Origin: Echinostoma caproni
Lineage: Eukaryota > Platyhelminthes > Trematoda > Plagiorchiida > Echinostomatidae
Assembly (NCBI GenBank): GCA_900618425.1
Contig: UZAN01039685.1
Span: forward strand, 2,401-17,774
Reading direction: 5' to 3'
DNA: 15,374 nt
Shown here: one piece after another, positions 9,080 to 15,374 of the stretch
Layout: each line of letters starts with the position of its first letter
How positions within the stretch are numbered: the stretch's first letter is position 1
Program-made: the position numbers and the translations under genes
Notes under the pieces: generated by a model
What the model saw: only the letters and a program-made list of their open reading frames with translations
Databases searched by the model: none
What the model was told of the DNA's origin: nothing

Positions 9080-9290
9080 TCTTAGCTTACTCAGCTCGTT
9101 AGTCTGGCCTAATTCGTAAGCTGATAAGGATACTGTTGACGGCAGCTATGCTTTCGTCCAATTCAGTACCACAAATAAATTAGTGGGGTCTTTTGTGGTT
9201 TGCCAGTTTAAGCTTCGCAGCCCAGGTCACCGGTTAGCATCACTGAACATGTCTTAGTGATTATGGGGTCCATCCCGTCTACTGTTCATC
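9080..9290 (+). mobile_element. SINE copy D, inverted relative to copies A-C
   Basis: The plus strand here matches the reverse complement of copy A. GCAGCTATGCTTTCGTCC (9142 on) corresponds to the complement of 4092-4110. TGTGGTTTGCC and CACCGGTTAGCATCACTGAA (9195-9248) correspond to the complement of 4000-4056. The tRNA-like head (9080-9140) is only weakly recognisable. Together with copy B it forms a head-to-head pair separated by about 15 bases. Confidence 0.6.
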
Positions 9291-9662
9291 ACACAAAATA
9301 TGTGTACTAAAAACAAATGTGCTTCAAACTAAGATCTAAAAGAACGTCAAGAAATGTTTTCCAGTGTTTGTCCTTTGTGCAAGGTTTCAAACGTGATTCC
9401 GTAGGTGTCACAATCCCCTTATTCTTTCTGATGTTTTAACAAAAATCCCTATATGCCAGATTACTTCACGGATGCCTACCGACCGATGTTGGTGGTGGTG
9501 ACGGGGTCTGTTTCTCGTTATGAACAGTGTCACAATTGGATTGATTACCACTGACGGTGTTTCAACCGATTTGAGCACATTCTTGTTCAGCGTACCTGTC
9601 GTTGATTTTCGGTTGTCTCTTTATGAACAAACATTCCGGTACTAATTAGTTACCCGTACCTG
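9291..9662. other. no recognised gene; holds SINE copy C and an acceptor-like site
   Basis: Apart from SINE copy C at 9474-9528 nothing is recognised. Just upstream of the next open frame, TACTAAT (9640-9646) matches a branch-point consensus 24 bases before an AG at 9669-9670. This might mark an exon start at 9671. Confidence 0.4.
9474..9528 (-). mobile_element. SINE copy C, short fragment
   Basis: CCTACCGACCGATG then TTGGTGGTGGTGACGGGGTC matches copy A across 4107-4136 (tactaccgaag, gggtggcggtgacggggtt). Similarity fades after the degraded B box. Same orientation as copies A and B. Confidence 0.5.
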
Positions 9663-10088
9663 ATGTACAGCGGTTCTGTTTCAACCAAACATTCGCGCAT
9701 CAGGGTGAATAGAGTGACCATCGGATCTAACGGGAATAACATCGTGCTACCCAACATGTGCAATGGTGACATCCATCACAGATTGTCGAAGCAAATAAAC
9801 CAGCAAATACGTTTACGAATAAAAAACGATGAATACATTGAATCCATAGCCAAACGTGCTTATAAGAGTGTACAAGGACTTAACTGATCTATGACGCAAA
9901 CCCTTCAACTCTACAACACTGCACATGACACGAATATGAATGCGTCAGGTATTAGTTCAATTTCTGATAACCAAATAAATGCGATTTCCAATACATTCCA
10001 AAATAATAAAAACGCGCAAGCGACGACTGACAAGGGGTTCAATATAAACCATAATATCAACACAATGGCACAGCTTACTGTAATCTAA
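9663..10088 (+). CDS. Asn-rich open frame with one in-frame TGA, unrecognised
   Basis: A single frame runs 142 codons to TAA at 10086-10088, broken only by TGA at 9885-9887. An ATG follows the TGA one codon later. The first 74 residues are basic and helical-looking (SKQINQQIRLRIKNDEYIES, about residues 41-60). The part after the TGA is low-complexity and rich in Asn, Ser, Thr and Gln (for example NAISNTFQNNKNAQATTDKG), a composition common in schistosome regulatory proteins. The upstream AG at 9669-9670, with a TACTAAT branch-point-like sequence, could make this an internal or last exon starting at 9671. Alternatives are a true C-terminus at the TGA with the rest untranslated, a pseudogene, or chance. 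No domain recognised, and nothing supports selenocysteine readthrough. Confidence 0.33.
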
Positions 10089-10194
10089 ATCGAATAGAAT
10101 GGTAACACAGAATTGATTTAAAATAATGAATGAACAAAACACTGCATCCTACACACGTTTACCTGCTCTCTTTTAGTTCCTTTTCATTGTATAG

Positions 10195-10296
10195 GAACAA
10201 AGTCGAAACGGGAAGAAATTTCTTTCCGAAATCTCGCTTCAGGCACTTGCATATATAGTTCGATCAGTCAGTAGATTAATACAAGTCCTAGGCTGA
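10195..10296 (+). CDS. candidate terminal exon, 33 codons
   Basis: A strong pyrimidine tract (ctgctctcttttag, then ttccttttcattgtatag) offers acceptors, the last ending at 10194. The next 33 codons are open to TGA 10294-10296 and read EQSRNGKKFLSEISLQALAY then IVRSVSRLIQVLG. This is an amphipathic, probably helical tail. It lies 106 bases after the Asn-rich frame ends and on the same strand, so it may belong to the same transcript if the stop at 10086 is spliced out. No polyadenylation hexamer AATAAA is seen just downstream. The length is small enough to arise by chance; the acceptor quality is the main support. Confidence 0.25.
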   Translation, partial: EQSRNGKKFLSEISLQALAYIVRSVSRLIQVLG

Positions 10297-10532
10297 ATTT
10301 GAGTGAATGTCTGTGTGCAAAGTTTCGGTTGACAACAGGCTATAAGATTGCGAGAATCGAATAGGGAAAAGTCGAATCAAAAATGTGTGAGCTGGAGATT
10401 ATATGAAATGTGTTAGTATAGTATGAATGAAACAGGTGTGAACATTTACGAAAAAGACAGTAAATGGGGAGTGGAGTGAGGGAAGAGAGAGAGAATAGAA
10501 TATGTCACATAGAGAGATATGGGTAATTGTTC

Positions 10533-10855
10533 TTATGGCCATGGTAATAGCAGCGCCTGAACCGGATTACATTGCTTGCACAACTCCGGTTTTATGATCT
10601 TGATTGCTGTGGCTTCCGCAGCTGTCAGGATCTTCCTACGTAATCCTTTAGCGTGGTTCTTAGGTGCAGAGAAAGCCTTGTAAATGATGTTTCTGGGTCA
10701 ATCCTGTGTCCACTGTTGGCCGAATGTTGCAGGATTGAGCTGTTCAAGCTTCTCACTTTTCCTCCTCACCGAACGGCCTAGTTCATAATGTGCGAGTGGA
10801 AATGAGGTAAAGGGAACAGTCTGGTCGATGGGTTCACTGGAGCGAGGGAGTAAGC
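10533..10855 (-). mobile_element. Penelope-like element C-terminal tail, second copy
   Basis: The minus strand carries about 107 codons with one internal TGA, ending at TAA 10533-10535. The final part reads YKAFSAPKNHAKGLRRKIL, then TAAEATAIKIIKPELCKQ and VQALLLPWP. The pattern 'AEA-x-AI-(x)n-KPELC-x-Q ... LPWP' is, from memory, the end of the GIY-YIG endonuclease region in trematode Penelope-like elements. Upstream, ELGRSVRRKSEKLEQLNPAT lies between the nuclease core and the tail. The catalytic GIY-YIG motifs are not visible, although a cysteine-containing stretch (ICNHCASPIPFGRNR) in another frame near 10925-10985 could be a relic. This is not the missing end of the 3030-3852 copy: on the minus strand that end would lie at lower coordinates. 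Confidence 0.62.
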
Positions 10856-10859
10856 TCTA

Positions 10860-11639
10860 TCTAGTGTCCTTGCTTATAGAATTATTGAGCGGATAGATTA
10901 GCACTGAGCACATTTTAATAAGCCCAAACAAGCGAATCTGTTACGTCCAAATGGAATGGGACTGGCACAGTGGTTGCAGATATGTTTTCCAACCATTGGG
11001 TGTATTTCTGATGAGCTTTTCCTAGAGCAAAACTGGATTTTAATGGTTACTGAAAGTACGGTGTGAAGACAAATGTGATGAATGATTTCAGTTTCTCGGT
11101 GACTCTTACAAGCATGATAATTGGTATGATGAGGAAACAACTGATTCCTCTTATTTCAAGTGAAACGAGAGAACCTGGGTACGTCTCTGAGAAATAAATT
11201 TATCTATGACAATGTGCCGTTCCTATGCACTCCGTAGCTCTCCGATGCATTGGTGATGTTAGGTCATGTCACGATTACCAGCATTACTGTTGAATACTGT
11301 GAACCGAACTGTAAACTTTGACTACCTTCTATGATCAACCGCTGACTCACTGAACAACACATCTAGATGTGAATGTACTCGTGCACTCCTGACATAACTT
11401 GCCTGAAGGTAATGTGGAAGATGACGCAGGATCTGTTCTGTTATGGTCCTAGACACTTTCAGCCAGAACTTCGCGAAAAAGACGAGAACACGATTTTTAA
11501 ATTAATGCATCCCAAAGTGCTAGTTTCATCTAAATTTCCGTAAATTTGACACAAAAACAAAATCCTTTCAACTGATGATTATTTGAACAATCTCGGAAAA
11601 TATGGAGCCAGATCGTAGTTAATATTATTATTCTAACGC
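10860..11639. other. no recognised gene
   Basis: An 80-codon minus-strand frame (10898-11140), rich in Cys and His, overlaps the upstream edge of the Penelope-like tail and has no recognised fold. The rest shows no coding signal. The LINE to the right may extend back to about 11560 in unrecognisable form (DYLNNLGKYGARS in one frame). Confidence 0.45.
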
Positions 11640-12346
11640 TCTGCCTTCCCAACTGATCCGTTATCGATTGGTTCTGAACCAATATCCCGGGTAAACTGTA
11701 TTCAATACCTGGGCGTTTTATTGAGACTAATCTTCACTGGACCTCTCACTTTTAACATATCGTCGGTAAGCTTTGACGACTTTTTTTCATACCTGTAAGC
11801 GTCGTCAGCTTAGCATTAAAAAATCAATTGTTTCTTAATTTGTGTACCAGTGTATCTTTCCCGTTTTACTTTACTGCTCATCTGTTATTTTTTCCAATCT
11901 ACTGGAGAAAGATTTTAAAATGCTTCGACGTGTACTGACTATTATCAGCCGTGTCTGAAGCCTGCTGAAAGATGTGGTAACCGACCTATGCGAACATCAT
12001 TTAAATGTATGTGAAAAGTTTGCATATAGGATTCGCATCCACTCCACACATCCGCTACACGCAGATCTAACTTCCTGTTGTTCCCACCCTTCAACTAGAT
12101 CCCATATCGTTGTGTTTCCTCTCGAATAAGCATATATCGTAACTCTACAGTACTCTCATTAGCACGTAGTCTAGTTAACAAAGAACAGTTTTTCACGGAC
12201 TTTGGTAACAGATTTGGGAATTATATCCCTTTTTTTGCATTATTTTTTTGTTCTTCTCCCTCGCTCTAATCTGTTTATTTTTAGGTGAAATGTATGCTTC
12301 GTGAATACAAAAGTTATTACAATACAATACAATAGAATACAATACG
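11640..12346 (+). mobile_element. 3' end of a decayed Jockey/CR1-type LINE with simple-repeat tail
   Basis: Plus-strand frames give, in order: GSEPISRVNCIQYLGVLL (to 11723), a frameshift, NLHWTSHF (about 11729-11752), then CIFPVLLYCSSVIF (11851-11892). EKDFKMLRRVLTIISRV ends at a TGA (11956). CEKFAYRIRIHSTHPLHADL and STRSH follow, and after another frameshift YRNSTVLSLARSLVNKEQFF (12135-12194). This is the thumb and C-terminal part of a non-LTR RT. The blocks 'LYCSPVIF' and 'YRNS-x-LPYLARxLV' are familiar from schistosome LINEs. A ~100-base untranslated end with T-rich runs leads to an AATAC tandem repeat. The catalytic palm lies upstream and is lost or unrecognisable, so this is a 5'-truncated copy. 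The exact clade is uncertain. Confidence 0.78.
12316..12346 (+). repeat. (AATAC)n pentanucleotide tail
   Basis: Six near-perfect units (attac, aatac, aatac, aatag, aatac, aatac) end the LINE copy. Short tandem repeats at the 3' end are characteristic of CR1- and RTE-type LINEs, which use them in target-primed reverse transcription. The position right after the 3' untranslated region fits this. Confidence 0.85.
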
Positions 12347-12441
12347 ATATTGGAACTCAACTGAAGGCATTCAGGGTCTTGCTAGGTTTAGGTTATCAGC
12401 CATTCATATACATTCTATGAATTGAAAAAACTTTTCGGTTG

Positions 12442-12628
12442 CAGTGTTTCAAACACTGTCACTGCACTAGTCGCAACAGGATGAGTTGACAGGGAACAGA
12501 CGTGTAAGATGTAAGAATATAAGATTGCATTTAACTAATTTAGCAACCTCCAATGGTTAGGGACGAACAACACAGAGCACTCAGAGTGTCAGATCCGAAC
12601 GACGTTCGGGATGTATCGAAAATTCGAT
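12442..12628. repeat. cluster of four short perfect palindromes
   Basis: CAGTGTTT-c-AAACACTG at 12442-12458, CACTC-a-GAGTG at 12578-12588, CCGAAC-gac-GTTCGG at 12595-12609, and ATCGAA-aa-TTCGAT at 12615-12628 each have perfect arms and 1-3 base loops. The last three are packed into 51 bases just left of the long inverted repeat at 12655. No gene is adjacent. Binding sites, ribozyme- or tRNA-like relics, or decayed element ends are all possible. Confidence 0.7.
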
Positions 12629-12654
12629 GCGCCATGTGATATGCTTCATATGAG

Positions 12655-12765
12655 TTGTAACTTTCAAAACACAGCGATATCGCCTAGATAAAGGTTACCA
12701 CACGGGAACCAAAACGTCGGCTTATTTTCAGCTGTACCGATATCGCTGTGTTTTCAAAATTACAA
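12655..12765. mobile_element. fold-back element with 28-bp inverted terminal repeats (MITE-like)
   Basis: The arm at 12655-12682 and the reverse complement of 12738-12765 agree at 26 of 28 positions, including 17 consecutive bases AAAACACAGCGATATCG. The arms flank a 55-bp centre with no coding capacity, giving a 111-bp unit. Outside the arms, partial pairing (CATATGAG against TTTATATA reversed) may extend it slightly. No clean target-site duplication is evident. The unit fits a miniature inverted-repeat transposable element or a fold-back element. The near identity of the arms contrasts with the heavily mutated retroelements nearby, suggesting either a younger insertion or selection or gene conversion on the stem. 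Confidence 0.7.
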
Positions 12766-13240
12766 TTTATATAAAACACAGAAAACTATTTAGATTTAGG
12801 AAAATTTGTGAACCTTACACATTAGTTTAGAATTCAACTACAAACCACACCTCAGCAATACCATTTTTCAATTGATGGCAATATGGGTTAGGTGAAGCTG
12901 TATAATGATTATATAAAATTAGAACTTACTTTTCACTGTTACCGCATTTACTGTCAGCAATGTGAAGTGGGTTTGGGACAACAAATGACTGATTCATATG
13001 CACAATCCATAGAAGATTCCGTAATCAAACTAACAATTCTCCTTGTTTCAAATGCATGTCAGTTTTGCAAAACACGCACTTTCTGATAGTTGGGAAGTCA
13101 CTTGAGATATTTGCGATACGGTTGTAAACTGAGTCAACTAGTTTCATTCTTATTGAAAAAAATGAATCATTTTCTAATTTGCGGTTTGTTCTAATTCTGC
13201 TCTATCATGTATAGGCGAAACGAAAAGTAGTCTGATCAAC

Positions 13241-13300
13241 TGCTTCGTGGTCGAGTATGCAGTATCTTTATGGGGTTCTGGGTTCAATACTCAGATGCGT
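13241..13300 (+). mobile_element. tRNA-like polymerase III promoter pair (second SINE candidate)
   Basis: TGGTCGAGTATG (13248-13259) matches the A-box consensus TRGYNNAGYNGG at 11 of 12 positions. GGTTCAATACT (13281-13291) matches the B box GGTTCRANNCC at 10 of 11. Start-to-start spacing is 33 bases, shorter than the ~44 of a tRNA but within the working range. No cloverleaf with proper acceptor and anticodon arms can be drawn, so it is not a functional tRNA. It differs in sequence from SINE copies A-D. The ATG of a long plus-strand frame (13270) falls inside it. Confidence 0.5.
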
Positions 13301-13446
13301 CGATGTGTTGCTTCAGTAGAGGGAACTCTGTCAGTTCGAAGCTGATAGCCCTGTTTGCTGCCTTTTTAGTTCATACCTATATTGCCGTTTACAATCAATC
13401 GCCAGCTACTTTTCACCTCTACAAAATTGCATTTTTTGTGTTTCAG

Positions 13447-13602
13447 AAAACACGAATCAAACGTGTACATAGCAACTTACATCCTGATGATGCAAAGTCA
13501 ACCCTCCATCAGTATGTCGCACCACCTTATACTGAATTATTGGTATCTAAACTATCTATAGGCGGGCCATTGTTCAATGTGAATGTCGCATTTAGCCACT
13601 GA
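13447..13602 (+). CDS. candidate last exon, 51 codons, unrecognised
   Basis: A textbook acceptor, CATTTTTTGTGTTTCAG, ends at 13446. The following frame is open to TGA 13600-13602 and encodes KTRIKRVHSNLHPDDAKSTL followed by HQYVAPPYTELLVSKLSIGG and PLFNVNVAFSH. Composition (basic start, Pro/Tyr turn, hydrophobic C-terminus) is protein-like, and the frame is distinctly less repetitive than the flanks. The same frame is open back to 13270, but that part overlaps a tRNA-like SINE head and is unlikely to be coding. No family recognised. An internal donor such as AAT|GTGAAT near 13581 is possible, in which case it would not be the last exon. Confidence 0.35.
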   Translation, partial: KTRIKRVHSNLHPDDAKSTLHQYVAPPYTELLVSKLSIGGPLFNVNVAFSH

Positions 13603-13673
13603 GATCTCACCTAGTGTAACCCACACATGAATTTGTTAAGTAACTGGATAACCCTTGTGAGGAAGGTCGCTAG

Positions 13674-13820
13674 ATGGCGGCAGTACAAAACAAGACCATG
13701 TGGAAATGCTCGTCTATCCGAGAGAAGAATTGTTTGTTGAACATTTTAAATGAGCCAGATGCAACTCAAAGCTATGTAGCTAAATTGCCTGATAGCGAGC
13801 CAGAAGTTCAAGACAGCTAA
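13674..13820 (+). CDS. small 48-residue open frame, unrecognised
   Basis: ATG at 13674, preceded directly by an in-frame TAG, opens a frame to TAA 13818-13820. It starts MAAVQNKTMWKCSSIREKNC and ends in an acidic tail (LPDSEPEVQDS). The initiation context is GCTAGATGG. The sequence is polar with one Trp and two Cys. It is short enough to be chance and lies just downstream of the candidate exon at 13447-13602. Listed because composition and start context look better than the other small frames here. Confidence 0.2.
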   Translation: MAAVQNKTMWKCSSIREKNCLLNILNEPDATQSYVAKLPDSEPEVQDS

Positions 13821-14553
13821 TGATGCTACCTTGACATGGTTTAACACATCTTTATTTGCCTTGTATATGACTGAATTCACCACGCCAGTTAAGCCGTAAT
13901 ATTAATTGTTCGTCACGGAGAACAGTTTGCTTATGATTGGAAGAACTGTATGCGTTCAGCTGCGGCGGATAGCCAGATCTCGATGACATGGATAAATGAA
14001 ACCGCAACAACGCCAGTGAAGCTATAATGGAGCATCGGAAGAAAGATCACGCTTTTCTAAGCTTGCCTGTCCGTGACCGTGCAAAAGAAGAGGTGAATGG
14101 CTAGCAAGTACTAAACATTTCAAAAGGGATCCGGATTCAAAAAACCGCATTATGGGGATCAAATGCATTTTTTCGAAATCTCTGTATGTAATACGTACAG
14201 TACAAAGATGTTCATAAGAGGAAACGTTCTACAATTTGCGTATGGGCTCGATTTTGCTCGACTTCTCAGTTCAGGGCAGATATCTTAAAAATAACTGATA
14301 GAATTTCTTTCATATTTGCAATAAACTCACATGGATTAACCCATTTAGACACTGCATTGAAGAGATTATTATGTTACTTTTTATTTGATAGTTCAACCAG
14401 TTCGCTAGTTCATTTCTTGTGACCTAGACATTGTGTTATCACGTGTTGAGGAAATCGATCAGATTGATTAATTGCAAGGGAATTTGAACGTTTTCGCTGA
14501 TGAAAAAGTACTTGTAAGTAAATGATGTCATACGAGAACAATGCCATTACAAT

Positions 14554-14575
14554 GAATTGATAACATTATCAATTC
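14554..14575. repeat. perfect 9-bp hairpin, 4-base loop
   Basis: GAATTGATA (14554-14562) and TATCAATTC (14567-14575) are exact reverse complements around ACAT. No coding context. Confidence 0.75.
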
Positions 14576-14985
14576 GTCCCTCGGCATTTGTAAGTATATA
14601 TCCAAATAGCTGTGAACATAAAAATTATTTTTCGTGTAAGAATTAAAGCAGACAAATCAAAACAGTAGCGTTCTTTTAAAAGCACCTTTTCTTGATGGAT
14701 TAAAAAGATATCTCTTTGGCTGTAAGAAATTCTTATTTGTTGTAAAAATACAAATTCATATCAACTAAATACATAACCTTTCTCAATACCATACAGTTGT
14801 TTTCTCTCTGAAACTCTGAATCCACCAAACTTGTTTCGACAATGAGATTGACATTTTTACTCAAAACTGTGATGATGCGCTCTATGCACAAGCAACGACG
14901 GCAACGGTGGTGTCTCTCCTAACTTGGTTAGGTAAAGCGGTGTCGTACAAAGTGTCAACCACAGTGAGGTTTCACCATTGCGAAT

Positions 14986-15009
14986 CACGGCTCCCCACAG
15001 AGCACCGTG
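14986..15009. repeat. GC-rich imperfect hairpin
   Basis: CACGG-CTC pairs with GAG-(ca)-CCGTG around the loop CCCACA: eight pairs with a two-base bulge. It is unusually GC-rich for its surroundings. Function unknown. Confidence 0.5.
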
Positions 15010-15262
15010 GCTGAGAAGTCAAAATTGGTGGACAACAAAGTTGTACATAATTAGTGCGGTATACATATCCTCCTGTTTACAGTCACCAATGTTCTTACCA
15101 AAACTGAAATGTAATGTGCATGCACGGAACAAACGATACCGTTGCCAGGGTATGCCTTTCAATACCGAGTGACAATGTATCCTCCCATTTCGGAGGAAGA
15201 AACATGTGTTTGCGCAGACGTGTGCGGATAACTCAGAACTACCTTTATTACAAGAGATCACG

Positions 15263-15280
15263 CTGCTGCTGCTGCTGCTG
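15263..15280 (+). repeat. (CTG)6 microsatellite
   Basis: Six uninterrupted CTG units. It overlaps the start of a chance minus-strand frame, where it would encode a Ser/Ala/Gln run depending on frame. Likely length-variable between individuals. Confidence 0.9.
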
Positions 15281-15374
15281 TCTATCGAGAAAGTTGTTCG
15301 TTAGTTCAAATAAAATCCTGTCAAATGCATCAGATACAAACGCATCTAGTCGGACTTTGTGGAATATTTTATCT

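Larger units (their letters stand above)
12347..12957. other. gene-free, palindrome-rich stretch
   Basis: No coding frame is recognised. Four small palindromes and one long inverted repeat lie in 12442-12765 and are described separately. 12766-12957 is AT-rich without distinctive features. Confidence 0.6.
13821..15374. other. long AT-rich stretch, no recognised gene
   Basis: No coding frame with recognisable features on either strand. Two 64- and 80-codon frames near 14978-15261 overlap on opposite strands and look like chance. A weak direct similarity exists between 13884-13903 (ccacgccagttaagccgtaa) and 14009-14027 (caacgccagtgaagctataat). It is also faintly similar to the SINE head of copy A (gcacgccagtgacagcgac). 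Hairpins and a triplet repeat are listed separately. Confidence 0.5.

Noticed and set aside
3030..10855. Idea that the two Penelope-like pieces are one element split by later insertions
   Set aside because: Both are on minus, but the C-terminal tail lies at higher coordinates than the RT, the opposite of the expected order.
11008..11015. CTGATGAG, the conserved first core of a hammerhead ribozyme (known in schistosome satellite DNA)
   Set aside because: No following stem II with CGAAAC core and no closing stem; isolated octamer.
10898..11140. Cys/His-rich 80-codon minus-strand frame, zinc-finger-like at first sight
   Set aside because: Cys and His spacing fits no zinc finger. It may include a relic of the Penelope nuclease region, but the link is too weak to annotate.
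12958..13086. Possible exon after an acceptor-like ctgtcag, 42 codons to a TGA
   Set aside because: Weak polypyrimidine tract, no donor, low-information peptide; not better than chance.
1..15374. CRISPR array, operon, phage or bacterial mobile element
   Set aside because: No regularly spaced repeats, no ribosome-binding-site/ORF array, and all recognisable proteins are eukaryotic retroelement RTs.

Overview
The window looks like non-coding, repeat-rich DNA from a eukaryotic genome. The best fit is a digenean flatworm of the schistosome type. No bacterial-style gene array, operon, rRNA or intact tRNA is visible. Stop-free frames are short (longest 128 codons). The recognisable protein similarity is almost entirely decayed reverse transcriptase (RT). 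It comes from several retroelement classes that co-occur in schistosomes: a CR1/SR1-like LINE, an RTE/SR2-like LINE, a second LINE of the Jockey/CR1 type, and Penelope-like elements. The organism call is inferred from this mix and from the AT-rich, Asn-rich style of the candidate exons. It is not proven.

Layout. 1-1060: two unrecognised candidate coding stretches, 118-504 on minus and 792-1001 on plus. 1207-1751: non-coding with an 11-bp inverted repeat and a perfect 9-bp hairpin. 1977-3025 minus: decayed CR1/SR1-like RT. 3030-3852 minus: decayed Penelope-like RT, placed immediately upstream of the CR1 copy in the same orientation. 3940-4195 minus: tRNA-derived SINE candidate. 4986-6600 minus: long decayed RTE-like RT that can be followed across frameshifts and stops from before the RT core to the C-terminal domain. 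7346-7423 plus: a 78-bp stop-free segment with good splice signals on both sides. 8441-10296 plus: coding-like segments interrupted by three fragments of the same SINE family, two of them head to head. 10533-10855 minus: tail of a second Penelope-like copy. 11640-12346 plus: 3' end of another LINE, closing in an (AATAC)n tail. 12442-12765: a palindrome cluster ending in a 111-bp fold-back element with 28-bp inverted repeats. 13241-13300 plus: a second tRNA-like promoter pair. 13447-13820: two further coding-like stretches. 13821-15374: AT-rich, no recognised gene, with two hairpins and a (CTG)6 run.

None of the retroelement copies could work. All carry stops and frameshifts, and several catalytic residues are lost: RTE motif A Asp to Glu and YADD to YAED; Penelope motif C to YLTD. 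The window therefore reads as layered insertions into intronic or intergenic host DNA, possibly with a few host exons on the plus strand. I see no evidence of a working multi-gene system. The most unusual items are the fold-back element, the head-to-head SINE pair, the adjoining Penelope/CR1 remnants, and the possible short exon at 7346-7423.
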